NCBI GenBank assembly: GCA_022226955.1 | Contig: CP092079.1 | Location: forward strand, 1,074,015-1,138,014 | Origin: Nitrospira sp. | GTDB lineage: Bacteria; Nitrospirota; Nitrospiria; Nitrospirales; Nitrospiraceae | DNA length: 64,000 bases | Direction of reading: 5' to 3' | Shown here: positions 10,272 through 17,896 of the stretch, in pieces | Layout of the letters: every line of letters starts with the position of its first letter | Numbering within the stretch: position 1 is the stretch's first letter | The notes under the pieces: generated by a model | What the model was told of the DNA's origin: nothing | The model's database searches: none | Seen by the model: only the letters and a program-made list of their open reading frames with translations | Translations under genes and position numbers: made by a program

Positions 10272-10355
10272 ATGACACTCGAAACCATTATTTCATTGGG
10301 CGTCTTGGGATGGATGGCAGTAGGCATGGTGCTCATGGGGCTCGGCATCTGGTAA
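10272..10355 (+). CDS. putative 27-residue single-helix membrane peptide
   Basis: This ATG-initiated ORF encodes a short acidic N-terminus (MTLE) and then an almost wholly hydrophobic stretch with a GxxxG-like pattern, ending GLGIW. That is the layout of small membrane peptides such as KdpF or CydX, though it matches neither. It lies 70 bases after the sigma-54-type promoter and 83 bases before the lipoprotein gene, so the two could be cotranscribed. No good ribosome-binding site is visible, and this is the main reason for doubt. Confidence 0.35.
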   Translation: MTLETIISLGVLGWMAVGMVLMGLGIW

Positions 10356-10438
10356 CTCTCCGAACACCGGTTAGTGTCGAGACCATCCCCTTTACATAGA
10401 CCGATAACTTTCCACCTACTAAGGAAAAAGGAGCAGCC

Positions 10439-11431
10439 ATGCACTCTATTCACAACCATCGGGTCCGATATATGACAACAGGGTTGTTTCTGACAGCCAC
10501 ACTTGTTAGCGGCTGTTCCATGTTCTCCGGATCCCAATCCATGCATCAGAGCGCCAAAGGCTCCGTCTATCTCGAAGAGATCTCTGAATGGTCCTTCGAA
10601 GCCAACCACCCGACAATTATCGATCAAAACACAATGCTGAAAATTGTAAAAGGTATTACGACCGAAGAGGCCGCCTCGGCCTCGAACAGAATGCCCGCGA
10701 GTGGCAGTAAGCCGATGAGAGTATTCAGCGATGGAGATGCCGAGTTTCTTGCTCCCCTGCTAGCCCAAGGATTATCGCGAGCGAAACCGGAGCAAATCGT
10801 CGGTTTCCGTGTATCTTCATCGGCAGGGTCAGGCGCTGCACCCACCGCGGGCACCCTTTACGTGCAACATGGCGCAGCCTATTTCACCATCTCGTCCCTC
10901 AAGGGGATAAAGACCGTCGGATTCACGCCAAAATCGGCAGCCCATATTGAATCGGCGCCCTCGTTTGCGGCCAGCGGTGCTGCAGACGCCCTATCGATGG
11001 TCATTGACTATACGGCGCTGGCCAGAGCGTCTATGCCGGCGGCAATGCCCGTCGCGGCGATAACGCCCTCCGCACCCATCGCACAAGCAACAGCTTCAGC
11101 TCCTGTGAAAGCCGCAGCCAGACAAAACTCTTCAGCTTCTGCATCAGCTTCCACGGTTGCGGTCAGAGACACATCCGCATCCGAAGATACATCGATGGGC
11201 GATATGACCACCGAAGATATCCTCAATAAAAAGTTGGATGAACTGCGTCAGGCAAAAGAAACCAATGCCCTCAAGGAGTCGGAGGTCAACATCCTTCGCA
11301 AGGAAGTAGAGTGGATGAAGAAGGAACTGCGGGAACGCACCGCCGAACGCGATGCGATGAAAGCGAAGAACGTGTCATCGAAGAAGCCAGCGCCGAAGAA
11401 AAAGTCCGTTGAACTTCAGCCGACTCGATAG
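10439..11431 (+). CDS. lipoprotein with C-terminal coiled coil
   Basis: This 330-residue protein has a lipobox LVSGC, with Cys26 as the lipidation site after a hydrophobic signal. AAGGAG lies upstream of the ATG. Residues about 35-180 form a folded domain of unknown family (EEISEWSFEANHPTIID, then FLAPLLAQGLSRAKPEQIVGF). A low-complexity Ala/Ser/Pro linker spans about 190-250. A charged heptad-like coiled coil rich in Lys and Glu covers about 255-310, and the tail is very basic (KKPAPKKKS). The second residue of the mature protein is Ser, which fits outer-membrane sorting; the basic tail could contact peptidoglycan or anionic lipid. I do not recognise a function. Confidence 0.75.
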   Translation: MHSIHNHRVRYMTTGLFLTATLVSGCSMFSGSQSMHQSAKGSVYLEEISEWSFEANHPTIIDQNTMLKIVKGITTEEAASASNRMPASGSKPMRVFSDGDAEFLAPLLAQGLSRAKPEQIVGFRVSSSAGSGAAPTAGTLYVQHGAAYFTISSLKGIKTVGFTPKSAAHIESAPSFAASGAADALSMVIDYTALARASMPAAMPVAAITPSAPIAQATASAPVKAAARQNSSASASASTVAVRDTSASEDTSMGDMTTEDILNKKLDELRQAKETNALKESEVNILRKEVEWMKKELRERTAERDAMKAKNVSSKKPAPKKKSVELQPTR

Positions 11432-11444
11432 GATGAAACAAATA

Positions 11445-12161
11445 TTACAATAGCTCCAGCAACTCCGGCTGGAGCAGAACCACCTCACTGGACAGGGGCT
11501 GCCGGAAATTCATCCGGCAATAACAAGCATACGTGACATACGTATCTTGCAGGCAATACCGAGCCAGCTCCTGTCCCTGCCCCTTCTCCCACATCTCTGC
11601 CACCTGCGATCCGCTGCCCGACTTGGTCTCCACCTGAAGTGCGCGTGCCAGCACATCCAGCTTAACCCACCCCCGCGTATCCCAGTTGCTCCAGATGGCC
11701 ATCGTGTCATAGACCGGTTCGGCTCGAAACCTCGCCAGGTTGATATCGTAGCTCGGTTTTACTTGATGGATCATCGATCGCTTTTTAATAAACGGGAGAT
11801 CGAATCCCAAACCGTTATGCGTAATGAACAGGGCCGGACGGTCCTGCGCAATTCTGGCCCAGAACTGACGGAGTAATTCCTTTTCATTGCTCCCATACCA
11901 GGCCACCGCGCTGCGCGCTTCCATCTGATCGGAAAATTCGAGCAAACCGATACAGACGATCTTGCTGAAGGTCCCATCGAAGGCCGATTTCGCATACTGC
12001 TCATCTTCAGCATGGCGCGCGGCTTCAGCAGCACCGGCTTCAAAAAGGTCTAGCTCCCCACGCCCGGCCAAAGCTTCTTCCAACGGATGCTCTTTCCCAA
12101 CCAGATGCGCCCACTCCGCACGAGGCGCTTGAATCGTCTCGATATCCAATACGACTTTCAT
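11445..12161 (-). CDS. predicted 3'-5' exonuclease of the DNA polymerase B exonuclease type
   Basis: This 238-residue stand-alone DEDD exonuclease has all three motifs in order: DIET (Asp6, Glu8) at the N-terminus, THNGLGFDLPFI near residue 115, and YCLQD near residue 210 with its Tyr and Asp (DEDDy type). The arrangement fits the family related to the proofreading domain of family B polymerases. It probably degrades single-stranded DNA 3'-5' in the cytoplasm. It is the last gene of a three-gene repair operon and overlaps mutT by 4 bases, so it may clean up ends produced by glycosylase-initiated repair. The exact substrate is inference. Confidence 0.85.
   Translation of the reverse strand: MKVVLDIETIQAPRAEWAHLVGKEHPLEEALAGRGELDLFEAGAAEAARHAEDEQYAKSAFDGTFSKIVCIGLLEFSDQMEARSAVAWYGSNEKELLRQFWARIAQDRPALFITHNGLGFDLPFIKKRSMIHQVKPSYDINLARFRAEPVYDTMAIWSNWDTRGWVKLDVLARALQVETKSGSGSQVAEMWEKGQGQELARYCLQDTYVTYACYCRMNFRQPLSSEVVLLQPELLELL
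11453..11475. terminator. hairpin at the 3' end of the repair operon
   Basis: GCTCCAGC (11453-11460) and GCTGGAGC (11468-11475) form a perfect 8-bp stem with a 7-base loop. It overlaps the last codons of the exonuclease gene. Reading the minus strand, it is followed by a T-rich but interrupted run (TATTGTAATATTTG). It may be a weak intrinsic terminator for the operon and may also block read-through from the convergent lipoprotein gene. Confidence 0.3.
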
Positions 12162-12562
12162 GGCGACTCCATGACCGCATCGCGCTGTAGAGACTCGATG
12201 ATGACTCCGTCAGCAGGTGGAAATGTAAATTGATTGAATTCTTCCGGCGACACCCACCGCAGCTCGGCGCAATCCACCGCCTCAGCTTCGCCGCTTTCAA
12301 TCGCGCAACGGAAGAAATGCAACTCCACAACCTTTTCCGTGTACTCATGCCGCACAATCCGATACGGCACAGGAATGCCGATATTCACATTTAACTCTTC
12401 ACGCAGTTCCCGCCGGAGACATTCTTCCAGCGATTCCCCGCTTTCACGCTTCCCTCCTGGGAATTCCCAATAGCCGGCGAGATGCACTCCGGCTTTCCGG
12501 CGGGCGATCAGATACTGGCCATCGCGATGAATCAGGCCGGCCGCGACTTCAACCACCGTCAT
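12158..12562 (-). CDS. mutT: MutT-type Nudix hydrolase (8-oxo-dGTP diphosphatase)
   Basis: This 134-residue Nudix protein has the box GKRESGESLEECLRRELREE (residues about 38-57), matching GX5EX7REUXEE. The preceding YWEFPGGK is characteristic of MutT, which hydrolyses 8-oxo-dGTP so that it is not incorporated into DNA. The length fits MutT (about 130 residues). It lies 6 bases downstream of the MutY-like gene and overlaps the exonuclease gene by 4 bases, making a compact repair operon. Because the MutY here lacks its usual C-terminal Nudix-like domain, this protein could instead supply that 8-oxoG-sensing role in trans, though its intact Nudix box argues for a real hydrolase. Confidence 0.85.
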   Translation of the reverse strand: MTVVEVAAGLIHRDGQYLIARRKAGVHLAGYWEFPGGKRESGESLEECLRRELREELNVNIGIPVPYRIVRHEYTEKVVELHFFRCAIESGEAEAVDCAELRWVSPEEFNQFTFPPADGVIIESLQRDAVMESP

Positions 12563-12568
12563 ATCGGC

Positions 12569-13321
12569 CTACTTCCTGGTAGAAGTTGCATCGAATGGAT
12601 AGGTTTTGCAGATCGACTTCATCGGGCAGAGCAAACAGTACGGATCGCGCGCCGTGCAAACCATCGCACCAAAATCCATAATGGCCTGATTGAAATCATA
12701 GCCCTTCCCGCGCGGGATCAACACCTCGGACAACTCCCACAACTGCGCTTTTTGCCCTTTCGGATCGCCTTCAGCAATGAACACGCGATGCAACACGCGA
12801 ATCACATTCGTATCAAGAATCGGCGCGTCCTCATTGAAGGCAAACGAGCGAATCGCACCGGCGGTATAGCGCCCGATCCCCTTAAACGACAACAGCTCAT
12901 CGGCATCATTGGGCAATTGCCCGCCATACCGTTCCACCGTTTCACACGCGATGCTATGGAGCCGTTCCGGTCGAATGTTATATCCAAGCGGATACCAGGT
13001 TTTCTTTACATCGGCGACCGGTGCCTCAGCCAGATGCTCGAAGCTCGGATAGCGGCCAAGGAACTCATGGTATTTGGGAATTACCCGATCGACCTGAGTC
13101 TGCTGCAGCATCACTTCAGACACGAGAATGTGATAGGGATCGGACGTCTTACGCCAGGGCAGATCGCGCCCATGCTCGCCGTACCACGCAAGCAACCGTT
13201 GCTGGAAGCGGCGCTTCTGAGACGGTGTCAGCGAGGGATTCTTCGACTTGGATCGGGGCTTCCGGCGCGATGGCTTCGATGAAGGAGATCGCATGCTCTT
13301 TCCATATGAATGATAGAGCAT
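12569..13321 (-). CDS. mutY: A/G-specific adenine glycosylase, short form
   Basis: This 250-residue helix-hairpin-helix glycosylase removes adenine mispaired with 8-oxoguanine. LPWRKTSDPYHILVSEVMLQ and QTQV match the MutY N-terminus, including the catalytic Glu after SEV. The hairpin motif LLSFKGIGRYTAGAI follows, and the 4Fe-4S cluster ligands are Cys222, Cys229, Cys232 and Cys238 (C-X6-C-X2-C-X5-C). Typical MutY proteins are about 350 residues, with a C-terminal Nudix-like domain that reads 8-oxoG. This one ends 12 residues after the cluster. The N-terminal 30 residues are basic and Ser-rich. The ATG at 13292-13294 (MRSPSS) is an alternative start with a GGAAAG site. Confidence 0.88.
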   Translation of the reverse strand: MLYHSYGKSMRSPSSKPSRRKPRSKSKNPSLTPSQKRRFQQRLLAWYGEHGRDLPWRKTSDPYHILVSEVMLQQTQVDRVIPKYHEFLGRYPSFEHLAEAPVADVKKTWYPLGYNIRPERLHSIACETVERYGGQLPNDADELLSFKGIGRYTAGAIRSFAFNEDAPILDTNVIRVLHRVFIAEGDPKGQKAQLWELSEVLIPRGKGYDFNQAIMDFGAMVCTARDPYCLLCPMKSICKTYPFDATSTRK

Positions 13322-13483
13322 TCTAGGGGCCTCGCTCTCTCAAAATCAAACCACTCATAACAGTCGGAAACAGCGCGCCGTCAACCGATACAACCTTCAT
13401 GCGTTCAGTAAATCATAGTGGGGCTATTCAACCGTGCCATCGCGTGGTAGCGTGTAGGAGAGTTCACCAGAAGGAGGAGCAAT

Positions 13484-13978
13484 ATGACCTGTCGGACAAC
13501 CGCGATCGCGTCCCTCAACACTCAACATGTTGCACCATCCCTTCTGATCGCAGGAGCTGCCGCGGCAGCTTTGCTGCTGGCAGCCGGCTTGGCCCGCGCG
13601 GAAAGCCAATCGGTGCCTTGGGAATGCTCCACCTATGAAGGCGAGGCGCAAACCCGCTGCTTGAACACCTTCATCGAATTACAACGGGAAGAAATTGGAA
13701 AACTGAAAGGACAGCTTCAAGCACAACAAAGCGCCGTGGAGCAGCTCAAGCAACAAAGCGATCGGCAGGCCGCCGCGACTGCGGATATGCAGCGGCAAAT
13801 CGCCTCCCCTCCGCCTATCATTCCCGTCGCGCCCTACAACGCCTACACATATGTGTACCCGCCAGCCGTGGGATTAGGGCTCTATCTGGGCCGACCGGGA
13901 TTCTATGGATACCCGCCCTACTATCGCCCGCACATTTATTGGGGACCGCGATATTACCGACACTGGGGCCGCCGCTAA
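13484..13978 (+). CDS. secreted coiled-coil protein with Tyr/Pro-rich tail
   Basis: This 164-residue protein follows an AAGGAGGAG ribosome-binding site. A long signal peptide ends LAAGLARA-ESQ near residue 39. The mature protein has two cysteines (WECSTYEG, TRCLN), a coiled coil (EEIGKLKGQLQAQQSAVEQL) and then a Pro/Tyr/Gly-rich C-terminus with many aromatic residues (YPPYYRPHIYWGPRYYR). The tail resembles low-complexity surface or envelope-binding segments. I infer a periplasmic or outer-membrane-associated protein of unknown role. It stands alone. Confidence 0.7.
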   Translation: MTCRTTAIASLNTQHVAPSLLIAGAAAAALLLAAGLARAESQSVPWECSTYEGEAQTRCLNTFIELQREEIGKLKGQLQAQQSAVEQLKQQSDRQAAATADMQRQIASPPPIIPVAPYNAYTYVYPPAVGLGLYLGRPGFYGYPPYYRPHIYWGPRYYRHWGRR

Positions 13979-13999
13979 ACAAACCGCGCAGCCGAATGA

Positions 14000-14221
14000 C
14001 TACGGTTCATTTTTCGCCGATACCGAATACAGTCTCACAAGCACTAGGCCGGCACCCACCGCAATAAGCAATCCGGCCACCAGTCTTGCCTCCATCGAAA
14101 TCGGAGCCACCAGTAGATGATAGAGCTGAGGAAGCGCTCCGGGACAGACAACCGCCAACCCCAACGCCAACATATGGCGCCCTAAATAGATCGGCTCTCC
14201 CGGCTTTCGCTTCATACGCAT
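14000..14221 (-). CDS. small two-helix membrane protein
   Basis: This 73-residue ORF has a basic N-terminus (MRMKRKPGEP) and two hydrophobic segments at about 15-37 and 44-66, separated by VAPISMEA. The positive-inside pattern suggests both ends face the cytoplasm. GAGGAA lies four bases before the first ATG and about ten before the second (MKRKPG, 14213-14215), which may be the true start. An overlapping ORF in another frame (14007-14237) lacks such a pattern, so this frame is preferred. No family is recognised. Confidence 0.5.
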   Translation of the reverse strand: MRMKRKPGEPIYLGRHMLALGLAVVCPGALPQLYHLLVAPISMEARLVAGLLIAVGAGLVLVRLYSVSAKNEP

Positions 14222-14347
14222 AATTCCTCAGCTGCACAGATGAGCAACACTCGCACAGATCGGCGTTTCCATTGACTTTCCAGCGTTTGACACATAGCCT
14301 TCATAAAGAATCCAACTGGGGTCACGCACAAGCAATATTTATCTACG

Positions 14348-14704
14348 ATGCAGCCACTTGCAGGACAATCCAAGCGTGAGCGGGACAAAGCCGAGTTGCG
14401 GCAACAAACTCGCTATCGCGTCGAATTCCCAATCTCGTGCACCGGCGACTGCATCACCACAGGTACCGTGTACAACCTTGGCCTGGGCGGATGCAAGATC
14501 ATGAGCGCAACGCGCGTTGCCATGGAAATAGGCGCCATTCTCAAACTGGAACTCCGTCCACCTCAACTTGCGCCGATCCATGTCTATGCGGCCACCGTCC
14601 GATGGACCATGGAAGACGACTTCGGCGTCGACTTTCTCGGCATGCAGGAATCGGAGCGGGACCGGTTGGTGCAATGGCTTGAACAGCTCGCAGAGGAGTC
14701 TTGA
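14348..14704 (+). CDS. PilZ domain protein
   Basis: This 118-residue single-domain protein shows the PilZ pattern: an Arg-rich motif RQQTRYRVEFPIS at about 18-30, then VYNLGLGGCKI in the position of (D/N)xSxxG. Strands follow, ending VRWTMEDDFGVDFLGM. PilZ domains bind c-di-GMP through these two motifs. The second motif reads NLGLGG, with Gly replacing the usual Ser, which may weaken binding. It sits 2 bases upstream of a second PilZ gene, so the pair is an operon. The output partner is unknown. Confidence 0.85.
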   Translation: MQPLAGQSKRERDKAELRQQTRYRVEFPISCTGDCITTGTVYNLGLGGCKIMSATRVAMEIGAILKLELRPPQLAPIHVYAATVRWTMEDDFGVDFLGMQESERDRLVQWLEQLAEES

Positions 14705-14706
14705 CG

Positions 14707-15033
14707 ATGGTTACCCGAAAGTTTCCTCGATACCCCGCCCAAATCTCCAGCATTCTGATGCAGCGGGATCGCTTGAAATACAATGCGGCCATCCGCGACG
14801 TCTCCGTCAAAGGCTGCCGGGTCGAAAGCGTCATTCGACCGTTTACCGGCATGCAAATGGAAGTCTCGCTGCAACTCCCTGGCGAGGCTGCGCCCATCGT
14901 CATCACCAACGCCGCTGTCCGCTGGACCGGCTCACAGGGCATCGGGATCGAATTCCTCACCATCGCTCCCCCGCAGCTTGAGCGCCTCACTCAGTTGATC
15001 TGCAAGCTGTCGTCCGCCTCGCGCGTAGCCTGA
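14707..15033 (+). CDS. PilZ domain protein, second of a tandem pair
   Basis: This 108-residue single PilZ domain has RKFPRY near the N-terminus (RxxxR) and IRDVSVKGCRV (DxSxxG), both canonical, so c-di-GMP binding is likely. The ATG at 14707 is chosen because GAGGAG lies eight bases upstream; a TTG at 14701 is too close to that site. It is coupled to the preceding PilZ gene. The two share the layout VRWTG/VRWTM near the C-terminus and probably arose by duplication. They may sense the same second messenger with different affinity; this is inference. Confidence 0.85.
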   Translation: MVTRKFPRYPAQISSILMQRDRLKYNAAIRDVSVKGCRVESVIRPFTGMQMEVSLQLPGEAAPIVITNAAVRWTGSQGIGIEFLTIAPPQLERLTQLICKLSSASRVA

Positions 15034-15099
15034 CGACTTCTCACCCGTCCTATCGAGAAAGTTGCAATTGCCCGCATCGGGTCCGTATGCTCTCGCACG

Positions 15100-15303
15100 A
15101 TGGATCTGTCTCAACTCACACCTCAGCAATTAAAAGAATTTGTCCAAGGCCTCGTCGACGACCGCATACGCGAACTCATCGGCGATCCAGATCTTGGCCT
15201 GGCATTGGGGGACGCCCTGCGAACGCGCTTAAAAGAATCCCTCACAAGCGGCGAGCGGCTCTCCGGCGACGATGTGGCCGACCGGCTCGGGCTGCGCTGG
15301 TAA
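15100..15303 (+). CDS. putative antitoxin of a RelE-type module
   Basis: This 67-residue acidic protein begins MDLSQLTPQQLKEFVQGLVD and is mostly helical. It ends 6 bases before a RelE/ParE-type toxin gene. Position, size and acidity fit an antitoxin, although I see no clear DNA-binding motif and do not recognise the family. Related short proteins precede similar RelE-like genes in other bacteria, as far as I recall. Confidence 0.6.
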   Translation: MDLSQLTPQQLKEFVQGLVDDRIRELIGDPDLGLALGDALRTRLKESLTSGERLSGDDVADRLGLRW

Positions 15304-15309
15304 TCGACC

Positions 15310-15570
15310 ATGGCCTGGTTTCGCCTCGCCTTCAGACCGGCCGTCATCCAGGACCTGGCGCAGATCGATCCCGGCATGGCGCAACGGATTTTCGACAAAA
15401 CCAAATGGCTCGCGTCGAACGTGGACAATCTGCGGCATGAACCGGTCGATCCGGGCCTGCCGAGCCTGTCGAAATATGCGGTCGGGGATTGGCGGATTTT
15501 TTATTCAATCGACCGCGCCGATTCGCTGCTGGACATCCACGCCATCGTGCCGCGCGCCTTGCTCCGCTAG
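15310..15570 (+). CDS. RelE/ParE-superfamily toxin
   Basis: This 86-residue protein follows the RelE fold pattern: helix DPGMAQRIFDKTKWLASNV, then LSKYAVGDWRIFYSIDRADS and a final strand LLDIHAIVPR. In RelE-type ribonucleases the central RVGDYRVIY-like strand carries the Arg that contacts ribosome-bound mRNA; here it is VGDWRIFY with Arg present. The toxin would cut mRNA at the ribosome and be neutralised by the upstream gene. It converges with the Nudix gene, 7 bases apart. Confidence 0.75.
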   Translation: MAWFRLAFRPAVIQDLAQIDPGMAQRIFDKTKWLASNVDNLRHEPVDPGLPSLSKYAVGDWRIFYSIDRADSLLDIHAIVPRALLR

Positions 15571-15577
15571 CAGCCAA

Positions 15578-16138
15578 TCACAAATCGGGAGCCGCCTCCG
15601 GCGGCATCCGATCGTCCACACTCGCCAGATGCAGAGGGAATTGTCCCATAGCCGAATCCGCGACATAGCGGCGGAGCGCTTCCGCCACCACCGGAAAGGC
15701 CATGCCCTCCCAGGGAATCGCCTGGCGCGGGAACAACCGAACCTCCAGACTTTCAGTGCCGGCCCCGAATTCATGCCTGAGCATCCGGCCGCGAAACACC
15801 ATATACACCTGCCCGATGTGCGGCATACTGAGCACCGCATAGAGCGCCGCGATCTCCACATCGGCCAGCGCCTCTTCCTTCGTCTCCCTGGCCGCCGCTT
15901 CTTCCGTCGTTTCACCAATCTCCATAAAACCAGCCGGAAACGTCCACAATCCCAATCGCGGCTCGATCGCGCGGCGGCACAACAAAATCTGCCCCTCCCA
16001 TTCAGGAATACAGCCTGCGACAATCTTGGGATTGTGGTAATGAATAGTCCGGCACTGGTCGCACACATAGCGCAACATATTGTCGCCGGCTGGGATCTTT
16101 TGACTGACTGGGGCTCCGCAGGTACTGCAGAATTTCAC
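15578..16138 (-). CDS. Nudix hydrolase with N-terminal zinc ribbon
   Basis: This 186-residue protein begins with a zinc ribbon (CSTCG near residue 4 and CDQCR near residue 27) followed by a Nudix domain. The box GFMEIGETTEEAAARETKEE (about 69-88) matches GX5EX7REXXEE, with Thr in place of the usual hydrophobic residue after RE. This combination resembles NudC/NADH-pyrophosphatase relatives and the Nudix_N_2 group, so a dinucleotide such as NADH or FAD is a plausible substrate. The NudC SQPWPFPxS motif is absent. It is divergent from the rRNA methyltransferase gene. Confidence 0.8.
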   Translation of the reverse strand: MKFCSTCGAPVSQKIPAGDNMLRYVCDQCRTIHYHNPKIVAGCIPEWEGQILLCRRAIEPRLGLWTFPAGFMEIGETTEEAAARETKEEALADVEIAALYAVLSMPHIGQVYMVFRGRMLRHEFGAGTESLEVRLFPRQAIPWEGMAFPVVAEALRRYVADSAMGQFPLHLASVDDRMPPEAAPDL

Positions 16139-16158
16139 GGCAGGCTCTTTCTCATTGG

Positions 16159-17343
16159 ATGATCACGATGGATAACACAAACTACCGCTGCTTTGCACCT
16201 TGCCCGCGCGGCCTCGAAGCGCTGCTGCTGCAAGAACTGGCCGCACTCGGCGCCACCGACCTGCGCCAGACCGAAGGCGGCGTCGGCTTCTCCGGTCCGC
16301 TCGCCGCCATCTACCGGGCCAATCTGGAAAGCCGCATTGCCAGCCGTATTCTGCTGGAAGTCGCGCAGGTCCCTTATCGCAACGAACAAGATATCTATCT
16401 CGCGGCCAGCGCCGTCTCGTGGCCTCGATGGTTCACCCCCGCGCGCACCATCAAAGTCAAAACCAGCGCGCAGCACTGCCCGCTCAAAAGCCTCGACTTC
16501 GTCACGCTACGCATCAAGGACGCCGTGTGCGACACCTTCACCAGACTGAAAGGCACCCGCCCTAGCGTGAATTCCAGCCGCCCAGACGTTCGCATCGATG
16601 CGTTTCTCGATGCCACCCATCTCACGCTTTATCTTGGCACCACCGGGGACTCGCTCTTCAAACGCGGCTTCCGCCAATCGACCGTCGAGGCGCCCTTGCG
16701 CGAAAATCTCGCCGCCGGCATTGTGCAACTGACCGGCTGGAACAAAGCCACCCCGTTACTCGATCCTCTCTGCGGCGGCGGAACTCTTCCACTCGAAGCC
16801 GCCATGATCGCCCGCAATATCGCTCCCGGCCTGGGTCGGCGCTTCGCCTTCGAACTGTTCGCGAATTTCGATCCAGCGCTCTGGAAAACCGTCCAAACAC
16901 AAGCTCAGGCCAAACAATTGCCTGCCAGTCCAGCCTCCATCTATGCGTCCGATCGGGATACGCAGGCCGTGCGCACCGCCAACGATCAATTTCTCCGCGC
17001 CGGAGTCGCCAGCGACATCGCACTGACACAAACAGACCTGTTCGATCTCACGCCACCACAAGAACCTGGCGTCATCGTCATGAATCCTCCTTATGGCGTC
17101 CGCCTCGGCACCCAGGGCGATCTAGATGTGTTTTATCCCAAGCTCGGCTCCTGGCTAAAAACCCGATGCGTCGGCTGGCGCGTGTATCTCTTCACCGGCG
17201 ACCTGCGCGCGCCAAAACTCATCGGCCTCGCGCCCACCAAACGCACCCCCCTCTTCAACGGCGCTATCGAATGCCGCCTCTACGAATTCCTCATCGTCCA
17301 AGGCGGCGCACGGCGGCGGCTCACACCACCAGCACAGGTCTGA
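16159..17343 (+). CDS. THUMP-domain 23S rRNA (guanine-N2) methyltransferase, RlmL N-terminal type
   Basis: This 394-residue protein starts FAPCPRGLEALLLQELAALG, typical of the RlmL/YcbY family. A THUMP RNA-binding domain spans about 50-160, and a Rossmann-type methyltransferase domain begins LDPLCGGGTLPLEAAMIARN (SAM-binding motif). The catalytic motif VMNPPYGVRLG (NPPY) lies near residue 312. It would methylate a guanine N2 in 23S rRNA (G2445 in E. coli). The E. coli enzyme is a fusion of this module with RlmK; here only the first module is present, as in many bacteria. The start could also be the ATG at 16168; neither has a strong ribosome-binding site. Confidence 0.85.
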   Translation: MITMDNTNYRCFAPCPRGLEALLLQELAALGATDLRQTEGGVGFSGPLAAIYRANLESRIASRILLEVAQVPYRNEQDIYLAASAVSWPRWFTPARTIKVKTSAQHCPLKSLDFVTLRIKDAVCDTFTRLKGTRPSVNSSRPDVRIDAFLDATHLTLYLGTTGDSLFKRGFRQSTVEAPLRENLAAGIVQLTGWNKATPLLDPLCGGGTLPLEAAMIARNIAPGLGRRFAFELFANFDPALWKTVQTQAQAKQLPASPASIYASDRDTQAVRTANDQFLRAGVASDIALTQTDLFDLTPPQEPGVIVMNPPYGVRLGTQGDLDVFYPKLGSWLKTRCVGWRVYLFTGDLRAPKLIGLAPTKRTPLFNGAIECRLYEFLIVQGGARRRLTPPAQV

Positions 17344-17576
17344 CCAGTCGATCCACGACAAAAATCCAGGCAGTGAACCAAGACGGTATCGATTCACCTC
17401 AGCCAAGACTGCAAAGGGCACCGACACATCGAGAACACGAGGGACAGCCATTGCCAACGGGAAACCCACGGCGCTTCGCGCCAATGTTCTCATACGAGTC
17501 TTAGCGGCAACCGAGTATCGTGCGGAAATCCGAGTAAAAAAAGCCGCAGCCTGACGCCTCCACCTCAACCCTCGGT

Positions 17577-17795
17577 TATCAATCAGACTAATTCTTCTGA
17601 TACCGGAGCGAACAGTAGCCACATTTAGTCATACAACATGGAGTAGCAGGAAGGAGAGGTCTAACGTTTGAGGATAGACTCAGGCGGCACTGTCGAGTCG
17701 GGGTAGCCTTGATTGATCTGAGCGTCGAGCGGCCTCCCGCACTGGCCATTCGCACAATTGACGGTTTGTGACGCGATGGGAGAATTGGTAGTCAT
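17577..17795 (-). pseudogene. decayed copy of the duplicated zinc-ribbon gene
   Basis: The minus strand from 17795 reads MTTNSPIASQTVNCANGQCG and continues PLDAQINQGYPDSTVPPESI, closely matching the intact gene at 36380-36598. It then meets a stop at 17661-17663, and the rest has shifted frame. The CxxC region of the intact gene is recognisable only as DNA similarity (CATTTAGTCATACAAC against CATTTCATGCACACGAC). The upstream flank is conserved too. The copy has lost its second cysteine pair and is almost surely non-functional. Confidence 0.75.
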
Positions 17796-17888
17796 GAACG
17801 CACCATAGCACGGCCATCGGTCCAAGTGTAAGGGGCGCCGGTTTCCAAGGGTGTCCCCATTGAGAGAAAGCGTTGTTGCGAAGCGTCA
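17590..17888. repeat. dispersed repeat, copy A
   Basis: About 300 bases match 36395-36690 in the same orientation, covering the zinc-ribbon gene and about 90 bases upstream of it. Shared stretches include CACCATAGCACGG, CCAAGTGTAAG, GGGTGTC, CCATTGAG and TGCGAAGCGTCA. Substitutions and small indels are spread throughout, so the duplication is not recent. The right end stops 8 bases short of the DNA methyltransferase gene's stop. Confidence 0.8.
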
Positions 17889-17896
17889 AGCGACAA

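Noticed and set aside
14007-14237. An alternative 76-codon frame overlapping the small membrane protein.
   Set aside because: It has no membrane-segment pattern or motif, and the overlapping frame has a better ribosome-binding context.
17155-17622. A 155-codon minus-strand frame overlapping the rRNA methyltransferase gene.
   Set aside because: Its second half is antisense to the conserved NPPY-containing domain, and the first half shows no motif or ribosome-binding site.
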